A DNA stretch of 32,895 nucleotides from an uncultured Porphyromonadaceae bacterium (GCA_948467675.1 CAOKFI010000031.1:1-32895); one strand, 5' to 3'; numbered from the stretch's first letter, positions 8,114 to 16,233 are shown. Notes: generated by a model not told the origin, from the sequence alone. Made by a program: numbers and translations.

Positions 8114-9067
8114 TCAGCGGTTTATTTGTTTCAGGCAGTCGAGCACGTTGGTGGCTATACGGTCGGTGAGATCCTTTTCCGGAGCCTTGACGAATTTCTC
8201 GCCTGTGATATGTTCGTACAGCTCGATATAGCGTTGCGATACCGATTCTACGAATTCGGGAGTCATCTCCGGTACGGTCTGTCCGGCTTTGCCCATGAAG
8301 TCGTGTTCGATAAGCCACTGGCGTACGAACTCTTTGGAGAGCTGTCGCTGAGGCTCGCCTTTGAGGAAACGCTCCTCGTAGCCTTCGGCATAGAAGTAGC
8401 GTGACGAATCCGGAGTGTGGATCTCGTCGATAAGATACACTTTGCCGTCACGGATACCGAACTCATATTTTGTGTCGACGAGTATCAGACCCTTTTCTGC
8501 GGCCATCTGCGATCCGCGTTCGAACAGCATGCGGGTGTAGCGCTCCACGGTGGCATAGTGCTCCTCGCTGACCAGTCCCTGGGCTATGATCTCTTCGCGG
8601 GATATGTTCTCGTCATGTCCGGCTTCGGCCTTGGTGGTCGGTGTGATTATCGGCTCGGGAAATTTTTCGTTCTCGCGCATGCCGTCGGGAAGTTTCACGC
8701 CGCATATCTCACGGCATCCGGCCTGATATTCGCGCCATGCGCTGCCGGTGAGGTAGCCGCGTATGATCATTTCCACGCGCAGACCTTCGCATTTGAGACC
8801 TACTGTGACCATCGGATCGGGAGTGGCGAGCTTCCAGTTGGGTACTATGTCGGCGGTGGCGTCGAGGAATTTTGCTGCGATCTGGTTTAGAACCTGTCCT
8901 TTGTAGGGGATGCCTTCCGGCAGGATCACGTCGAATGCCGAGATGCGGTCGGAGGCGATCATTACCAGAATGTCGTCGTTGATGTCGTAAACGTCGCGTA
9001 CTTTACCGTGATAGACGCTGGTCTGTCCGGGAAAATTGAAGTCGGTCTTAACCAATGTGGTAGCCAT
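8114..9067 (-). CDS. purC: phosphoribosylaminoimidazole-succinocarboxamide synthase
   Basis: SAICAR synthetase of purine biosynthesis: joins CAIR and aspartate using ATP. The 317-residue protein shows the N-terminal GKVRDVYDI nucleotide-binding loop (about 21-29), the SDRISAFDV motif, the central [15 protein letters not shown] block that binds substrate, [15 protein letters not shown], and LVDTKYEFG with [12 protein letters not shown]. This is the long form common in Bacteroidetes and yeast, rather than the short (about 240-residue) E. coli form. It begins 23 nt after phoH and ends 9 nt before menG. Confidence 0.95.
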   Translation of the reverse strand: MATTLVKTDFNFPGQTSVYHGKVRDVYDINDDILVMIASDRISAFDVILPEGIPYKGQVLNQIAAKFLDATADIVPNWKLATPDPMVTVGLKCEGLRVEMIIRGYLTGSAWREYQAGCREICGVKLPDGMRENEKFPEPIITPTTKAEAGHDENISREEIIAQGLVSEEHYATVERYTRMLFERGSQMAAEKGLILVDTKYEFGIRDGKVYLIDEIHTPDSSRYFYAEGYEERFLKGEPQRQLSKEFVRQWLIEHDFMGKAGQTVPEMTPEFVESVSQRYIELYEHITGEKFVKAPEKDLTDRIATNVLDCLKQINR

Positions 9068-9090
9068 AATCGGAATTTATTGTGATGAAT

Positions 9091-10086
9091 TTATGATTGT
9101 TTTATTGTCGTCGTTGATTCTTCGGAGGGTTCGGGCTGTTCCTGTTTCTTCTGTTCGTCGTATTGCTCGTATGCCTCGACTATACGCTGTACAAGGTGGT
9201 GGCGCACTATATCTTTTTTGCCGAATTCAACCCGCCCTATGCCCGGAACGTCATGGAGCACTCTGAGAGCCTGGACCAGGCCGGAGCTGACGGATCGCGG
9301 CAGGTCGATCTGTGTTATATCGCCGGTTATGATCATCTTGGCATTCATGCCCAGTCGGGTCAGGAACATCTTGATCTGATGGGTGGTGGTGTTCTGGGCT
9401 TCGTCGAGCACTATCACGGCGTCGTTGAGGGTGCGTCCGCGCATGAATGCCAGCGGGGCGATCTGGATGACTTTCGTCTCCATGTATTCTTTGAGCTTTA
9501 CGGCCGGAATCATGTCCTCGAGCGCATCGTAGAGCGGCTGGAGATACGGGTCGATCTTGTCCTTCATGTCGCCTGGCAGAAACCCGAGTTTTTCACCGGC
9601 CTCGACCGCCGGGCGTGAAAGGATGATCTTGCGGACTTCGCGGTTTTTAAGTGCTCTTACCGCCAGTGCTATGGCTACGTATGTCTTGCCTGTTCCGGCT
9701 GGGCCGAGGGCGAATGTCAGATCGTTGCGTGTAAAGGCATCAACCAGTTTCTGCTGGTTTGGGGTGCGTGCCGAGATAGGCTTTCCGTTTATGCCGTAGA
9801 TAATGTTGTCGTCCGGCTTTATGTCCTTTGGCTGTTCCCCTTTGACAATATCGAGGATCGTTTCCTCTGTGAGTTTGTTGAACTTGGCGCATACGGCTTC
9901 AAGTTCCTTGATTTTCTTTTCGAATTCGGCGGTCTCTGAGTCTTCACCGATTACTTTGATTACTGATCCGCGTGCGGCCATGCGCAGTTTGGGAAACAGA
10001 TTGCGGATCAGGTGCATGTTGCAATTGTTGACTCCGTAGAAACTTACCGGATCTACGTTGTCGATTATGACTATGCGTTCAATCAT
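9091..10086 (-). CDS. phoH: PhoH-like ATPase
   Basis: A 331-residue P-loop NTPase of the PhoH family; members are linked to RNA metabolism and often sit near ybeY, but the precise role is unsettled. Walker A is ALGPAGTGKTY (about 126-136), Walker B is VIVLDEAQNTT (about 224-234), and the downstream GDITQIDLPRSVSSGL motif is family-typical. An N-terminal KH-like region (about 1-70, with GSVIKVIGE) precedes the ATPase. I chose the ATG at 10086 because a well-formed promoter predicts transcription from about 10106; the longer reading to 10140 would begin upstream of that. The C-terminal tail is Gln/Glu-rich and probably disordered. It heads the phoH-purC-menG run. Confidence 0.92.
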   Translation of the reverse strand: MIERIVIIDNVDPVSFYGVNNCNMHLIRNLFPKLRMAARGSVIKVIGEDSETAEFEKKIKELEAVCAKFNKLTEETILDIVKGEQPKDIKPDDNIIYGINGKPISARTPNQQKLVDAFTRNDLTFALGPAGTGKTYVAIALAVRALKNREVRKIILSRPAVEAGEKLGFLPGDMKDKIDPYLQPLYDALEDMIPAVKLKEYMETKVIQIAPLAFMRGRTLNDAVIVLDEAQNTTTHQIKMFLTRLGMNAKMIITGDITQIDLPRSVSSGLVQALRVLHDVPGIGRVEFGKKDIVRHHLVQRIVEAYEQYDEQKKQEQPEPSEESTTTIKQS

Positions 10087-10110
10087 TGATTCAGGCGGTG
10101 TAAAGTTGTG

Positions 10111-10140
10111 CAAAGGTACTATGTTTTGCTTATATAACAA
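10111..10140 (-). promoter_or_regulatory. promoter of phoH
   Basis: On the minus strand TACCTTTG (10111-10118) with a TTG (10138-10140) 19 nt upstream. It supports the phoH start at 10086 and lies back to back with the esterase promoter. Confidence 0.75.
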
Positions 10141-10157
10141 TAATTATGGTAACTTTG
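10125..10157 (+). promoter_or_regulatory. promoter of the esterase gene
   Basis: TTTG (10125-10128) and TAACTTTG (10150-10157) are separated by 21 nt. The predicted transcription start, about 4-6 nt after the -7 box, falls only a few bases before the ATG at 10166, so the mRNA would be nearly leaderless. It physically overlaps the phoH promoter region. Confidence 0.65.
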
Positions 10158-10165
10158 CTCCCGTT

Positions 10166-11041
10166 ATGAAACCGTTAAGATCTATTTTGATATCGTTTGC
10201 TGTCGTCGCTTCGATGGCTGCGTGCGCGTCGGCCGGCCGTGAGCGTGTGCCGGCTGCTGAGAGTGAGTATGAGGTGTCGCAACTGGATACTGTCCGGATA
10301 GCGACCGCCAACGTGCCCGGCGATCCGATGGCGAGTATAGTAGTGCTTCCGAGGCAATACTTCGCGGAGGGCGACACGACCCGCTACCCGGTGGTATATC
10401 TGCTCAACGGATATAGCGGAAATCATACCACATGGCCGGGTATACGTCCTGATATCGACAGTCTCGCCACTGTCTACGGCATGATATTCGTATGTCCTGA
10501 CGGGCGTGACAGCTGGTACTGGGATTCGCCAAAGGTGCCGGAGATGAAGATGGAAACGTTTATAACTACAGAACTTATACCTTCGGTCGACAGTCTTTAC
10601 CGTACGAATGCGACCCGCGAGGGACGGGCTGTGACCGGTCTGTCGATGGGCGGCCAGGGTGCAATGTGGCTTTCGATGCGCCATCCTGATCTGTTCGGCT
10701 CGGCAGGCAGCACGAGCGGTGGTGTCGACATACGCCCGTTTCCCGAAAAATGGAAGATGGCCAAATGGCTCGGAGCAGAATCGGAAAACCAGAAAGTATG
10801 GGATGAGCATGCCATAGTGAATGTAGCGAAGTCGCTGGAACCTGGCGCGCTTAATCTGATAATAGACTGCGGCTACGATGACTTTTTCGCAGAAGTGAAT
10901 GAGGATCTGCACCGCATATTGCTCGATCGTAAGGTTCCACACGATTATATTTCTCGGCCGGGAGTCCACAATCGCGCTTACTGGAAAAACTCGCTTCTAT
11001 ATCAGTTGCAATTTTTCAACCAGTGCTTCCAGAAGCGCTGA
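10166..11041 (+). CDS. esterase-family (esterase D / feruloyl-esterase-like) lipoprotein
   Basis: An alpha/beta-hydrolase of the putative-esterase family (PF00756 type), 291 residues, exported and lipid-anchored: the N terminus MKPLRSILISFAVVASMAAC ends in a lipobox with Cys20. Family marks are YPVVYLLNGYSGNHTTW (oxyanion region), VCPDGRDSWYWDSP, the nucleophile elbow GLSMGGQGA with Ser at about 160, a likely acid in IIDCGYDDFF and a likely histidine in SRPGVHNRAYWKNSL. Such enzymes cleave acyl or feruloyl esters; many Bacteroidetes copies remove ester groups from plant polysaccharides, but no polysaccharide-utilisation genes are nearby, so the substrate is open. The ATG at 10166 is required for the signal peptide; longer readings put non-exported sequence in front. 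The SDR gene follows after 18 nt. Confidence 0.88.
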   Translation: MKPLRSILISFAVVASMAACASAGRERVPAAESEYEVSQLDTVRIATANVPGDPMASIVVLPRQYFAEGDTTRYPVVYLLNGYSGNHTTWPGIRPDIDSLATVYGMIFVCPDGRDSWYWDSPKVPEMKMETFITTELIPSVDSLYRTNATREGRAVTGLSMGGQGAMWLSMRHPDLFGSAGSTSGGVDIRPFPEKWKMAKWLGAESENQKVWDEHAIVNVAKSLEPGALNLIIDCGYDDFFAEVNEDLHRILLDRKVPHDYISRPGVHNRAYWKNSLLYQLQFFNQCFQKR

Positions 11042-11059
11042 CATTTACGACAGGGGTAT

Positions 11060-11947
11060 TTGGATAGTCTGCTGCTGACCGGCGGTTCCGGATTTGTAGG
11101 ACGTCATATGGCGCCGCATCTGCGCGGGCGCTACCGTGTGGCCACGCTCGGACGCGGCGCGTCGAACGATATCCGGGCCGATCTGTCGGAGTCGGTGCCG
11201 GAACTTGGCGGCCGCTTCGATGTGGTGGTCCACGCTGCGGCGCTGGCGCATCCGTCGCGCCATACGCTGCCGGATGATTATATGGCGGTCAATGTGGACG
11301 GCACCAGGCGGCTATGCGAGAGCCTGGAGCATGCAGGGGTGCCGCGCTCGCTGATATTCCTGTCGTCGGTGGCGGTATACGGATGTGATGATGGCGCGGC
11401 CGGTGTCGATGAGTCGTGGCCGTTGGCGGGAACATCGCCTTATGCCAGGAGCAAGATTCTCGGAGAACAGTTTCTGCGCGAATGGTGCGGGACCCATGGC
11501 GTGCATCTGGCCATAGTCCGGCTTCCGGTGTTGTTGGGGGCGGACGCTCCGGGCAACATGGGGCGGATGATCCGCGGCATATCCCGCGGCTTTTATGTAG
11601 GCATAGGGCGTGGCTGCGGTATGCGCAGTCTGACCAGTGTAGATGATCTGGCGGGTCTGATACCGCTGCTCGACGGCCGCGACGGTGTGTGGAATATCGT
11701 AGGTCAGGATATAATGGTGCGCGATCTCGAACGGATGATATGTGCCGCCGTAGGACGCCGCTTCCTGCCGCGCATCCCTACGGTTTGCGCCAAGGCAGCC
11801 GCCTGTGCCGGCGACTGCCTTGGTAATAAATTCCCCTTAAACAACTACCGGCTGCGAGTGATCACCCGCAGCCTTACGTTCAGTTCCGCTGCCGCCCGGC
11901 GCGACCTCGGTTGGAACCCTGCGCCCATTTCCTTCCGGCTACCATAG
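11060..11947 (+). CDS. NAD-dependent epimerase/dehydratase (extended SDR), TTG start
   Basis: A 295-residue extended short-chain dehydrogenase/reductase, likely acting on a nucleotide-sugar. The Rossmann loop TGGSGFVG (about 7-14) is followed by VVHAAALAHPS, the FLSSVAVYG strand with the catalytic Ser, and the YxxxK pair in SPYARSKILGEQ. No ATG or GTG exists between the in-frame stop at 11039 and the Rossmann loop, so the TTG at 11060 is the only reasonable start; an AGGGG (11052-11056) lies a few bases upstream as a ribosome-binding site. The C-terminal half (SLTSVDDLAGLIPLL, DLGWNPAPISF) resembles UDP-glucose 4-epimerase-like enzymes. Substrate cannot be deduced. It probably shares a transcript with the esterase. 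Confidence 0.88.
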   Translation: MDSLLLTGGSGFVGRHMAPHLRGRYRVATLGRGASNDIRADLSESVPELGGRFDVVVHAAALAHPSRHTLPDDYMAVNVDGTRRLCESLEHAGVPRSLIFLSSVAVYGCDDGAAGVDESWPLAGTSPYARSKILGEQFLREWCGTHGVHLAIVRLPVLLGADAPGNMGRMIRGISRGFYVGIGRGCGMRSLTSVDDLAGLIPLLDGRDGVWNIVGQDIMVRDLERMICAAVGRRFLPRIPTVCAKAAACAGDCLGNKFPLNNYRLRVITRSLTFSSAAARRDLGWNPAPISFRLP

Positions 11948-12005
11948 GCTGACACAAGTTCGTAGTATGGTTGCGAGACCTGTGATGTCGAGGTCTGGAA
12001 CACCA

Positions 12006-12025
12006 GGTACACGCATGCGTGTACC
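12006..12025. other. perfect 20-bp palindrome downstream of the epimerase gene
   Basis: GGTACACGCATGCGTGTACC equals its own reverse complement. As RNA it would give an 8-bp stem with a CATG loop, 59 nt after the epimerase stop. No T tract follows, so it may be a factor-independent hairpin of non-classical type, or a protein-binding site. Confidence 0.6.
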
Positions 12026-12110
12026 CTAAAATTAGTGACCATAAGTCGTTTTGTGCGGTTTTAAAAAACTTGCTTAGAGACTCTGCACATGAAATATTAT
12101 GTTCTGTGAG

Positions 12111-12142
12111 TTTGTCTAATTTGTGGCATAATCGTAATTTTG
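12111..12142 (+). promoter_or_regulatory. promoter of the TlpA-like lipoprotein gene
   Basis: TTTG (12111-12114) and TAATTTTG (12135-12142) are 20 nt apart. Transcription would begin near 12147, leaving a leader of about 45 nt to the ATG at 12192. This shows the gene is transcribed separately from the epimerase. Confidence 0.65.
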
Positions 12143-12191
12143 TCATGGATATGATAAGGATTTAAATCCGTAAATGATCGCAGAGAATATC

Positions 12192-13649
12192 ATGAAGAAC
12201 AAAAAGAAACTATTAGGCGCAATGGCTCTTGCATGCTTATTGATTGCATGTGTTGATAACCGAGAGATTGAAATTTCAGGAATGGTACGGAATCTGGACG
12301 GGAAACAAATAGTGTATTTTCAATCAGTGGACGGGATGTTCAATTCGCAGTCTTTCGATACTTTAAAGATACATCCAGACAGTACATATACATTGACGCT
12401 CCCGGCCGAGCAGTATAAGCGGGTACGGTTTGTCCTAAAGGGCAATAGGGAATTAGGAAGCTTGATTACGGGCAAGCGCAAGTTGGTTGTTAATTTGGAT
12501 GGGGCAGCCGAGAATGGTATTGATGTTAAAGGCGGTGATGAAAAAGAAATGGAAATATCCACTATTTTGGATCGGTTAAATAGGGATGTCTGGAACTTGC
12601 GAGCCAGGCGTGGTGATCGTTGGAGTATTGCTGACGATACAGTTGCTACGTCAGTAATTGCAAAACTTAAGGCTGACGCATTGGCTATGGATGAAAAAAT
12701 GAAGGGTGTGGATGAAGACTTGTATAAGAAACTCAAACAGGATGTACGGCTTCAGCTTATGCTGGCATTCCAGAACCAACTGCTTGGCGTTAATTGGAAA
12801 TGTTCGGAGGCGACAAAGCAGCAATGGCTGGAGGCATGGGAACAGATGAAGGATTTTTGTGCGGACGATGACATTGACAGCCCTTTTTCAATGGCTTTTT
12901 ATGATGTTGTCGCCTATAATGCCGGAATTAATTATTTTGTCAAAGGAGAACAAATTTCTGAAATTGACGATAAGGATCCTGATAAATTGTCGTTTTACGA
13001 TTATGAACACCATCTCAACGGAAGGTCCCGGGAGGCTGCAATGGCTCAGTTATTCCTGCAGGATGAAATGGCGGAACGCAACAATCCCGCTATTATCCCT
13101 TTAGCGGAGCGTTTCAGGGAACTATATCCGCAAAGTGCGTGGATGCCTTTGGTTGATAGGGCAGTTGCCAAAAATAGGGCATTCAATGAGACGAAGATGT
13201 CAGATCATATTCATTTTCCTGACATTGAGAATGTTAAAACATTCAATGAGGTGATAGACAGATATAAAGGGAAAGTGGTGCTTCTGGATATTTGGGCAAC
13301 TTGGTGTGGTTCCTGCCGGGATGCGTTTGCGTATGTCAAACCGTTGCAAGAATATGTGAAGCAACGTGATGACATTGTTTTGCTTTATCTGAGTATTGAC
13401 CGACAGAAAGATGATGCGAAGTGGCGTAAGATGGCTGCATTTTATGACTTGGCGGGAGATCATGTGCGCATACAGGATGCTTTCCATGATGAAATATATA
13501 AAACATTCGGAGATGAACGCGAGACTCTATATATACCGCGCTATGTCATTTTTGATAAGAATGGAAAGATATGTTGTAGCGTAGCGGCTTCCCCTGAGAA
13601 TCTGGCGATGCTGAAGTCGCAACTGGAAGAAGCCGCAAGGGTGAAATAA
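12192..13649 (+). CDS. TlpA-like thioredoxin-fold lipoprotein
   Basis: A 485-residue exported lipoprotein: MKNKKKLLGAMALACLLIAC ends in a lipobox with Cys20. A DUF4369-like beta-rich N-terminal domain (about 25-120) with the phrase SGMVRNLDGKQIVYFQS leads into a long helical middle region (about 125-330), then a thioredoxin domain (about 340-480) with WATWCGSC (Cys372 and Cys375), a cis-Pro-like segment (YIPRYVIFDKNG). This is the architecture of Bacteroidetes TlpA-family disulfide oxidoreductases at the periplasmic membrane face; the substrate is unknown. An ATG at 12174 is possible but the 12192 start gives the cleaner lipoprotein signal. The gene is clearly richer in A and T than the flanking genes, suggesting it was acquired. 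The next intact gene in this direction is prfB. Confidence 0.88.
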   Translation: MKNKKKLLGAMALACLLIACVDNREIEISGMVRNLDGKQIVYFQSVDGMFNSQSFDTLKIHPDSTYTLTLPAEQYKRVRFVLKGNRELGSLITGKRKLVVNLDGAAENGIDVKGGDEKEMEISTILDRLNRDVWNLRARRGDRWSIADDTVATSVIAKLKADALAMDEKMKGVDEDLYKKLKQDVRLQLMLAFQNQLLGVNWKCSEATKQQWLEAWEQMKDFCADDDIDSPFSMAFYDVVAYNAGINYFVKGEQISEIDDKDPDKLSFYDYEHHLNGRSREAAMAQLFLQDEMAERNNPAIIPLAERFRELYPQSAWMPLVDRAVAKNRAFNETKMSDHIHFPDIENVKTFNEVIDRYKGKVVLLDIWATWCGSCRDAFAYVKPLQEYVKQRDDIVLLYLSIDRQKDDAKWRKMAAFYDLAGDHVRIQDAFHDEIYKTFGDERETLYIPRYVIFDKNGKICCSVAASPENLAMLKSQLEEAARVK

Positions 13650-13672
13650 AAGGCGGATTCGTATGGGTATGC

Positions 13673-14215
13673 TTATATGCCGTGCTGATTGTCCGTGCAG
13701 TCTAAAGTGAGGCTTGGAGTATGTGCTTTGACATTGTCGAAGGCATCCGGAACTATTGAGAGTGCATCAGACGGTTTACGATCCATGTCTCTATACCCCA
13801 TTATATAGCTGTCGCTCATATGTTGGAGGACATAACGGACTTTCCCGGAATACGGTCCGTAATAACGTGGCTCATAGCGGAAATTGAATAGATGTGAGGC
13901 GCTGAAACGCTGAAGGAAGTAGCATATCTTCTCGCTGGAAAATTCGGACACGTATTCTCTCTGACGAACCATATCGAACATGACATACAGCAGCAACGCT
14001 CTGGCATCGGTCAGCTTTGCACGTTCGGACTTTAGTTTTTCGACGATATGCGATGACGGCTCATAGACGAATATCTCAGCAGTAGAATCCGATAGATGTT
14101 CGATCAACTTCTTGACGTTGACCTATATCAGGCCTCCGTTGCCGGCGCCGAGCGGCGTAATGGATATGGATCGGATATTTCGCCCGGCAATTGCCTTAGG
14201 TACTCGCGATCGGCA
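13673..14215 (-). pseudogene. remnant of a DarG-like macro-domain antitoxin gene
   Basis: Reading leftwards, the segment 14190-14126 encodes RNIRSISITPLGAGNGGLI, the diagnostic phosphate-binding loop of DarG-type macro domains (usual form SIA.PPLGCGNGGLDW). It is followed in the same frame by a TAG stop (14123-14125) exactly where the conserved tryptophan is expected, and then VNVKKLIEHLSDSTAEIFVYEP. The downstream frame (to 13673) matches the DarG C-terminal domain: LTDARALLLYVMFDMV, KICYFLQRF, YEPRYYGPYSGKVRYVLQHM, SYIMGYRDMD. That part has only a TTG for a start. Most of the macro domain is missing upstream, the codons before RNIRS need a frameshift to look like the family, the last part of the C-terminal domain is replaced by an unrelated tail, and no DarT toxin gene is present. 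DarG normally removes ADP-ribose from DNA placed there by DarT and neutralises the toxin. I read this as a dead fragment. Confidence 0.75.
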
Positions 14216-14216
14216 A

Positions 14217-14238
14217 AAAAGCAAGTTTACTTGCTTTT
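14217..14238. terminator. hairpin at the 5' edge of the darG remnant
   Basis: AAAAGCAAGT (14217-14226) and ACTTGCTTTT (14229-14238) form a perfect 10-bp stem with a 2-nt loop. On the minus strand it is followed by extra T residues (six in all), the form of an intrinsic terminator; it overlaps the -33 region of the prfB promoter. Its role is uncertain. Confidence 0.5.
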
Positions 14239-14262
14239 GCTCTCGACTTATTCGTATCTTTG
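14231..14262 (+). promoter_or_regulatory. promoter of prfB
   Basis: TTG (14231-14233) and TATCTTTG (14255-14262) are 21 nt apart. Transcription from about 14267 lies just past the ATG at 14265, which argues for the prfB start at 14310. Confidence 0.7.
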
Positions 14263-14309
14263 CAATGGAAAAAATAATTGAGTATAAACTAAAATTCTGG
14301 AAGAACGAA

Positions 14310-15429
14310 ATGATCACTCTGGAACAGCTAAAGACGACTTTTGAACGCAAGGACGCGTTGGGGAGGTATCTTTGACATCGACAGCAAGAAAATAGAGGTC
14401 GAGGAAGAAGAACTGCGCACTCATGTGCCCGATTTCTGGGAACATCCCAAGGAAGCGCAGTTGCAGATGAAAAAAATCAAGGACATACGCCAGTGGATAG
14501 ATGGATTCAACGATGTGTCGAAGGCCGTCGAGGAATTGTCTATAGCCTGGGATTTCCATAAGGAAGGACTTGTGGAGGAAGATGAGATCGATGCTCTCTA
14601 TGCCGACGCAATAGCCAAGATCGAGACACTGGAGCTTCGCAATATGCTCCGCCGCGAAGAAGACAAGATGGATGTCGTGCTCAAGATCAACTCCGGTGCC
14701 GGCGGTACCGAGAGCCAGGACTGGGCGTCGATGCTCATGCGCATGTATCTGCGCTGGGCCGAGAAAAACGGATACAAGACATCCATAGCCAACTTGCTTG
14801 AGGGAGATGAGGCCGGTATCAAGTCTGCTACAATCAATATCGAGGGCGATTTTGCCTACGGCTATCTGAAAAGCGAGAACGGTGTGCACCGTCTGGTGCG
14901 CGTGTCGCCATACAATGCCCAGGGCAAACGTATGACGTCGTTCGCTTCGGTATTCGTGACTCCGCTTGTCGACGATACCATCGAGGTGAAAGTAGAGCCG
15001 GCCTTACTGTCGTGGGACACGTTCCGTTCCGGCGGTGCCGGTGGCCAGAATGTCAACAAGGTGGAGTCGGGCGTGCGTCTGCGCTATCAGTACACTGATC
15101 CGTATACCGGCGAGAAGGAGGAGATCCTTATCGAGAATACCGAGACACGCGATCAGCCCAAAAACAAGGAGAACGCCATGCGTCAGCTCCGTTCGATACT
15201 TTACGACAAGGAACTTCAACACCGTCTGCAGGAGCAGGCCAAGATCGAGGCCGGAAAGATGAAGATCGAGTGGGGGTCGCAGATCCGCAGCTATGTGTTC
15301 GATGACCGCCGGGTGAAAGACCACCGCACAGGTTTTCAGACAAGCGATGTGGGCGGTGTGATGGACGGCGATATCGACGGCTTCATCAAGGCTTACCTTA
15401 TGGAGTTTGCCGGAACCGAGCAAGAGTAA
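14310..15429 (+). CDS. prfB: peptide chain release factor 2, with programmed +1 frameshift
   Basis: Recognises UGA and UAA stop codons and triggers peptide release on the ribosome. The gene is split between two frames: 14310-14372 encodes 21 residues (MITLEQLKTTFERKDALGRYL) ending in an in-frame TGA (14373-14375), and 14374-15429 continues in the +1 frame with DIDSKKIEVEEEELR. The site is GGGGAGG TAT CTT TGA C: an internal Shine-Dalgarno-like GGGGAGG (14360-14366), CTT slippery codon and TGAC, the classical RF2 autoregulation signal. The joined product is 372 residues. Later marks are the GGQ peptidyl-transfer motif in RSGGAGGQNVNKVESGVRL and a Ser-Pro-like stop-codon reading region (RLVRVSPYNAQGKRMTSFASV). 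When RF2 is scarce, ribosomes pause at UGA and shift, raising RF2 output. argB follows after 9 nt. Confidence 0.97.
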
Positions 15430-15438
15430 AAACGATCA

Positions 15439-16206
15439 ATGAAAGATAAACTTACCATAGTCAAAGTCGGTGGCAAGATCGTGGAGGGTGAGTCCTCGCT
15501 CGATGTCCTGCTCCATGGATTCGCTGCCATCGATGGCTTCAAACTTCTGGTGCATGGCGGAGGCCGTTCGGCCACTGCCATGGCATCGCGTCTCGGTATC
15601 GAGACGGTGATGATCGACGGTCGTCGTGTCACTGATTCCGATATGCTCCGGGTCGTGACCATGGTCTATGCCGGCTCGGTCAATAAGAATATCGTGGCCC
15701 GGCTGCAGGCAATGGGTGTCGATGCTCTCGGAATGACCGGCGCCGACATGAATATAATCCTCAGCCGCAAGCGTAAGGCGGCTCCGGTCGATTACGGCTG
15801 GGTGGGCGATCCTGTGGCTGTCAACGATGGTGCGCTTGCGTCTCTGCTTCAGGCCGGAGTAGTGCCGGTGGTGGCTCCACTGACCCACGACGGGGCGGGG
15901 CATCTGCTCAACACCAATGCCGATACTATGGCCGGAACAGTAGCCCGCGGACTTGCAGGGCGTTTCGACGTGTCGCTGGTATATTGTTTCGAGAAACCCG
16001 GAGTGCTCCGCGATGAGAATGACGATACTTCCGTGATTCCTGTGATCGACAGAAATTCGTTTGATACATTGCGGGCCGACGGTATCGTTACCGGCGGAAT
16101 GATTCCCAAGATCGAGAATGCCCTTGCCGCCATCGACGAAGGTGTGACAGAAGTGGTTATAACCGCCCATGACGCAATAGGGGGCGGTACGCGTATCGTA
16201 CGCTGA
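15439..16206 (+). CDS. argB: acetylglutamate kinase (possibly N-succinylglutamate kinase)
   Basis: Amino-acid kinase of arginine biosynthesis, phosphorylating the gamma-carboxylate of N-acylated glutamate. The 255-residue protein shows KVGGKIV near the N terminus (Lys and Gly-Gly for phosphate), LLVHGGGRSATAMASRLG (about 34-51), GMTGADMNII, the LLNTNADTMAGTVARGL block that binds the acyl-glutamate and nucleotide, and the Lys of GGMIPKIENA. In Bacteroides the route uses N-succinyl intermediates (known for B. fragilis), so the real substrate may be succinylglutamate; the sequence alone does not tell. It is squeezed between prfB (9 nt) and mutS (27 nt) with no visible promoter of its own, so the three probably share a transcript. 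Confidence 0.93.
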   Translation: MKDKLTIVKVGGKIVEGESSLDVLLHGFAAIDGFKLLVHGGGRSATAMASRLGIETVMIDGRRVTDSDMLRVVTMVYAGSVNKNIVARLQAMGVDALGMTGADMNIILSRKRKAAPVDYGWVGDPVAVNDGALASLLQAGVVPVVAPLTHDGAGHLLNTNADTMAGTVARGLAGRFDVSLVYCFEKPGVLRDENDDTSVIPVIDRNSFDTLRADGIVTGGMIPKIENALAAIDEGVTEVVITAHDAIGGGTRIVR

Positions 16207-16233
16207 TCAAAGAATGCATAATCCGATATAGCT

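Noticed and set aside
10058-10165. Longer reading of the esterase gene
   Set aside because: Would cover both promoters and put a non-signal stretch before the lipoprotein signal.
14265-14309. Earlier ATG for prfB at 14265
   Set aside because: It lies at or before the predicted transcription start and adds residues foreign to the RF2 N terminus; MITLEQLK at 14310 matches the family.
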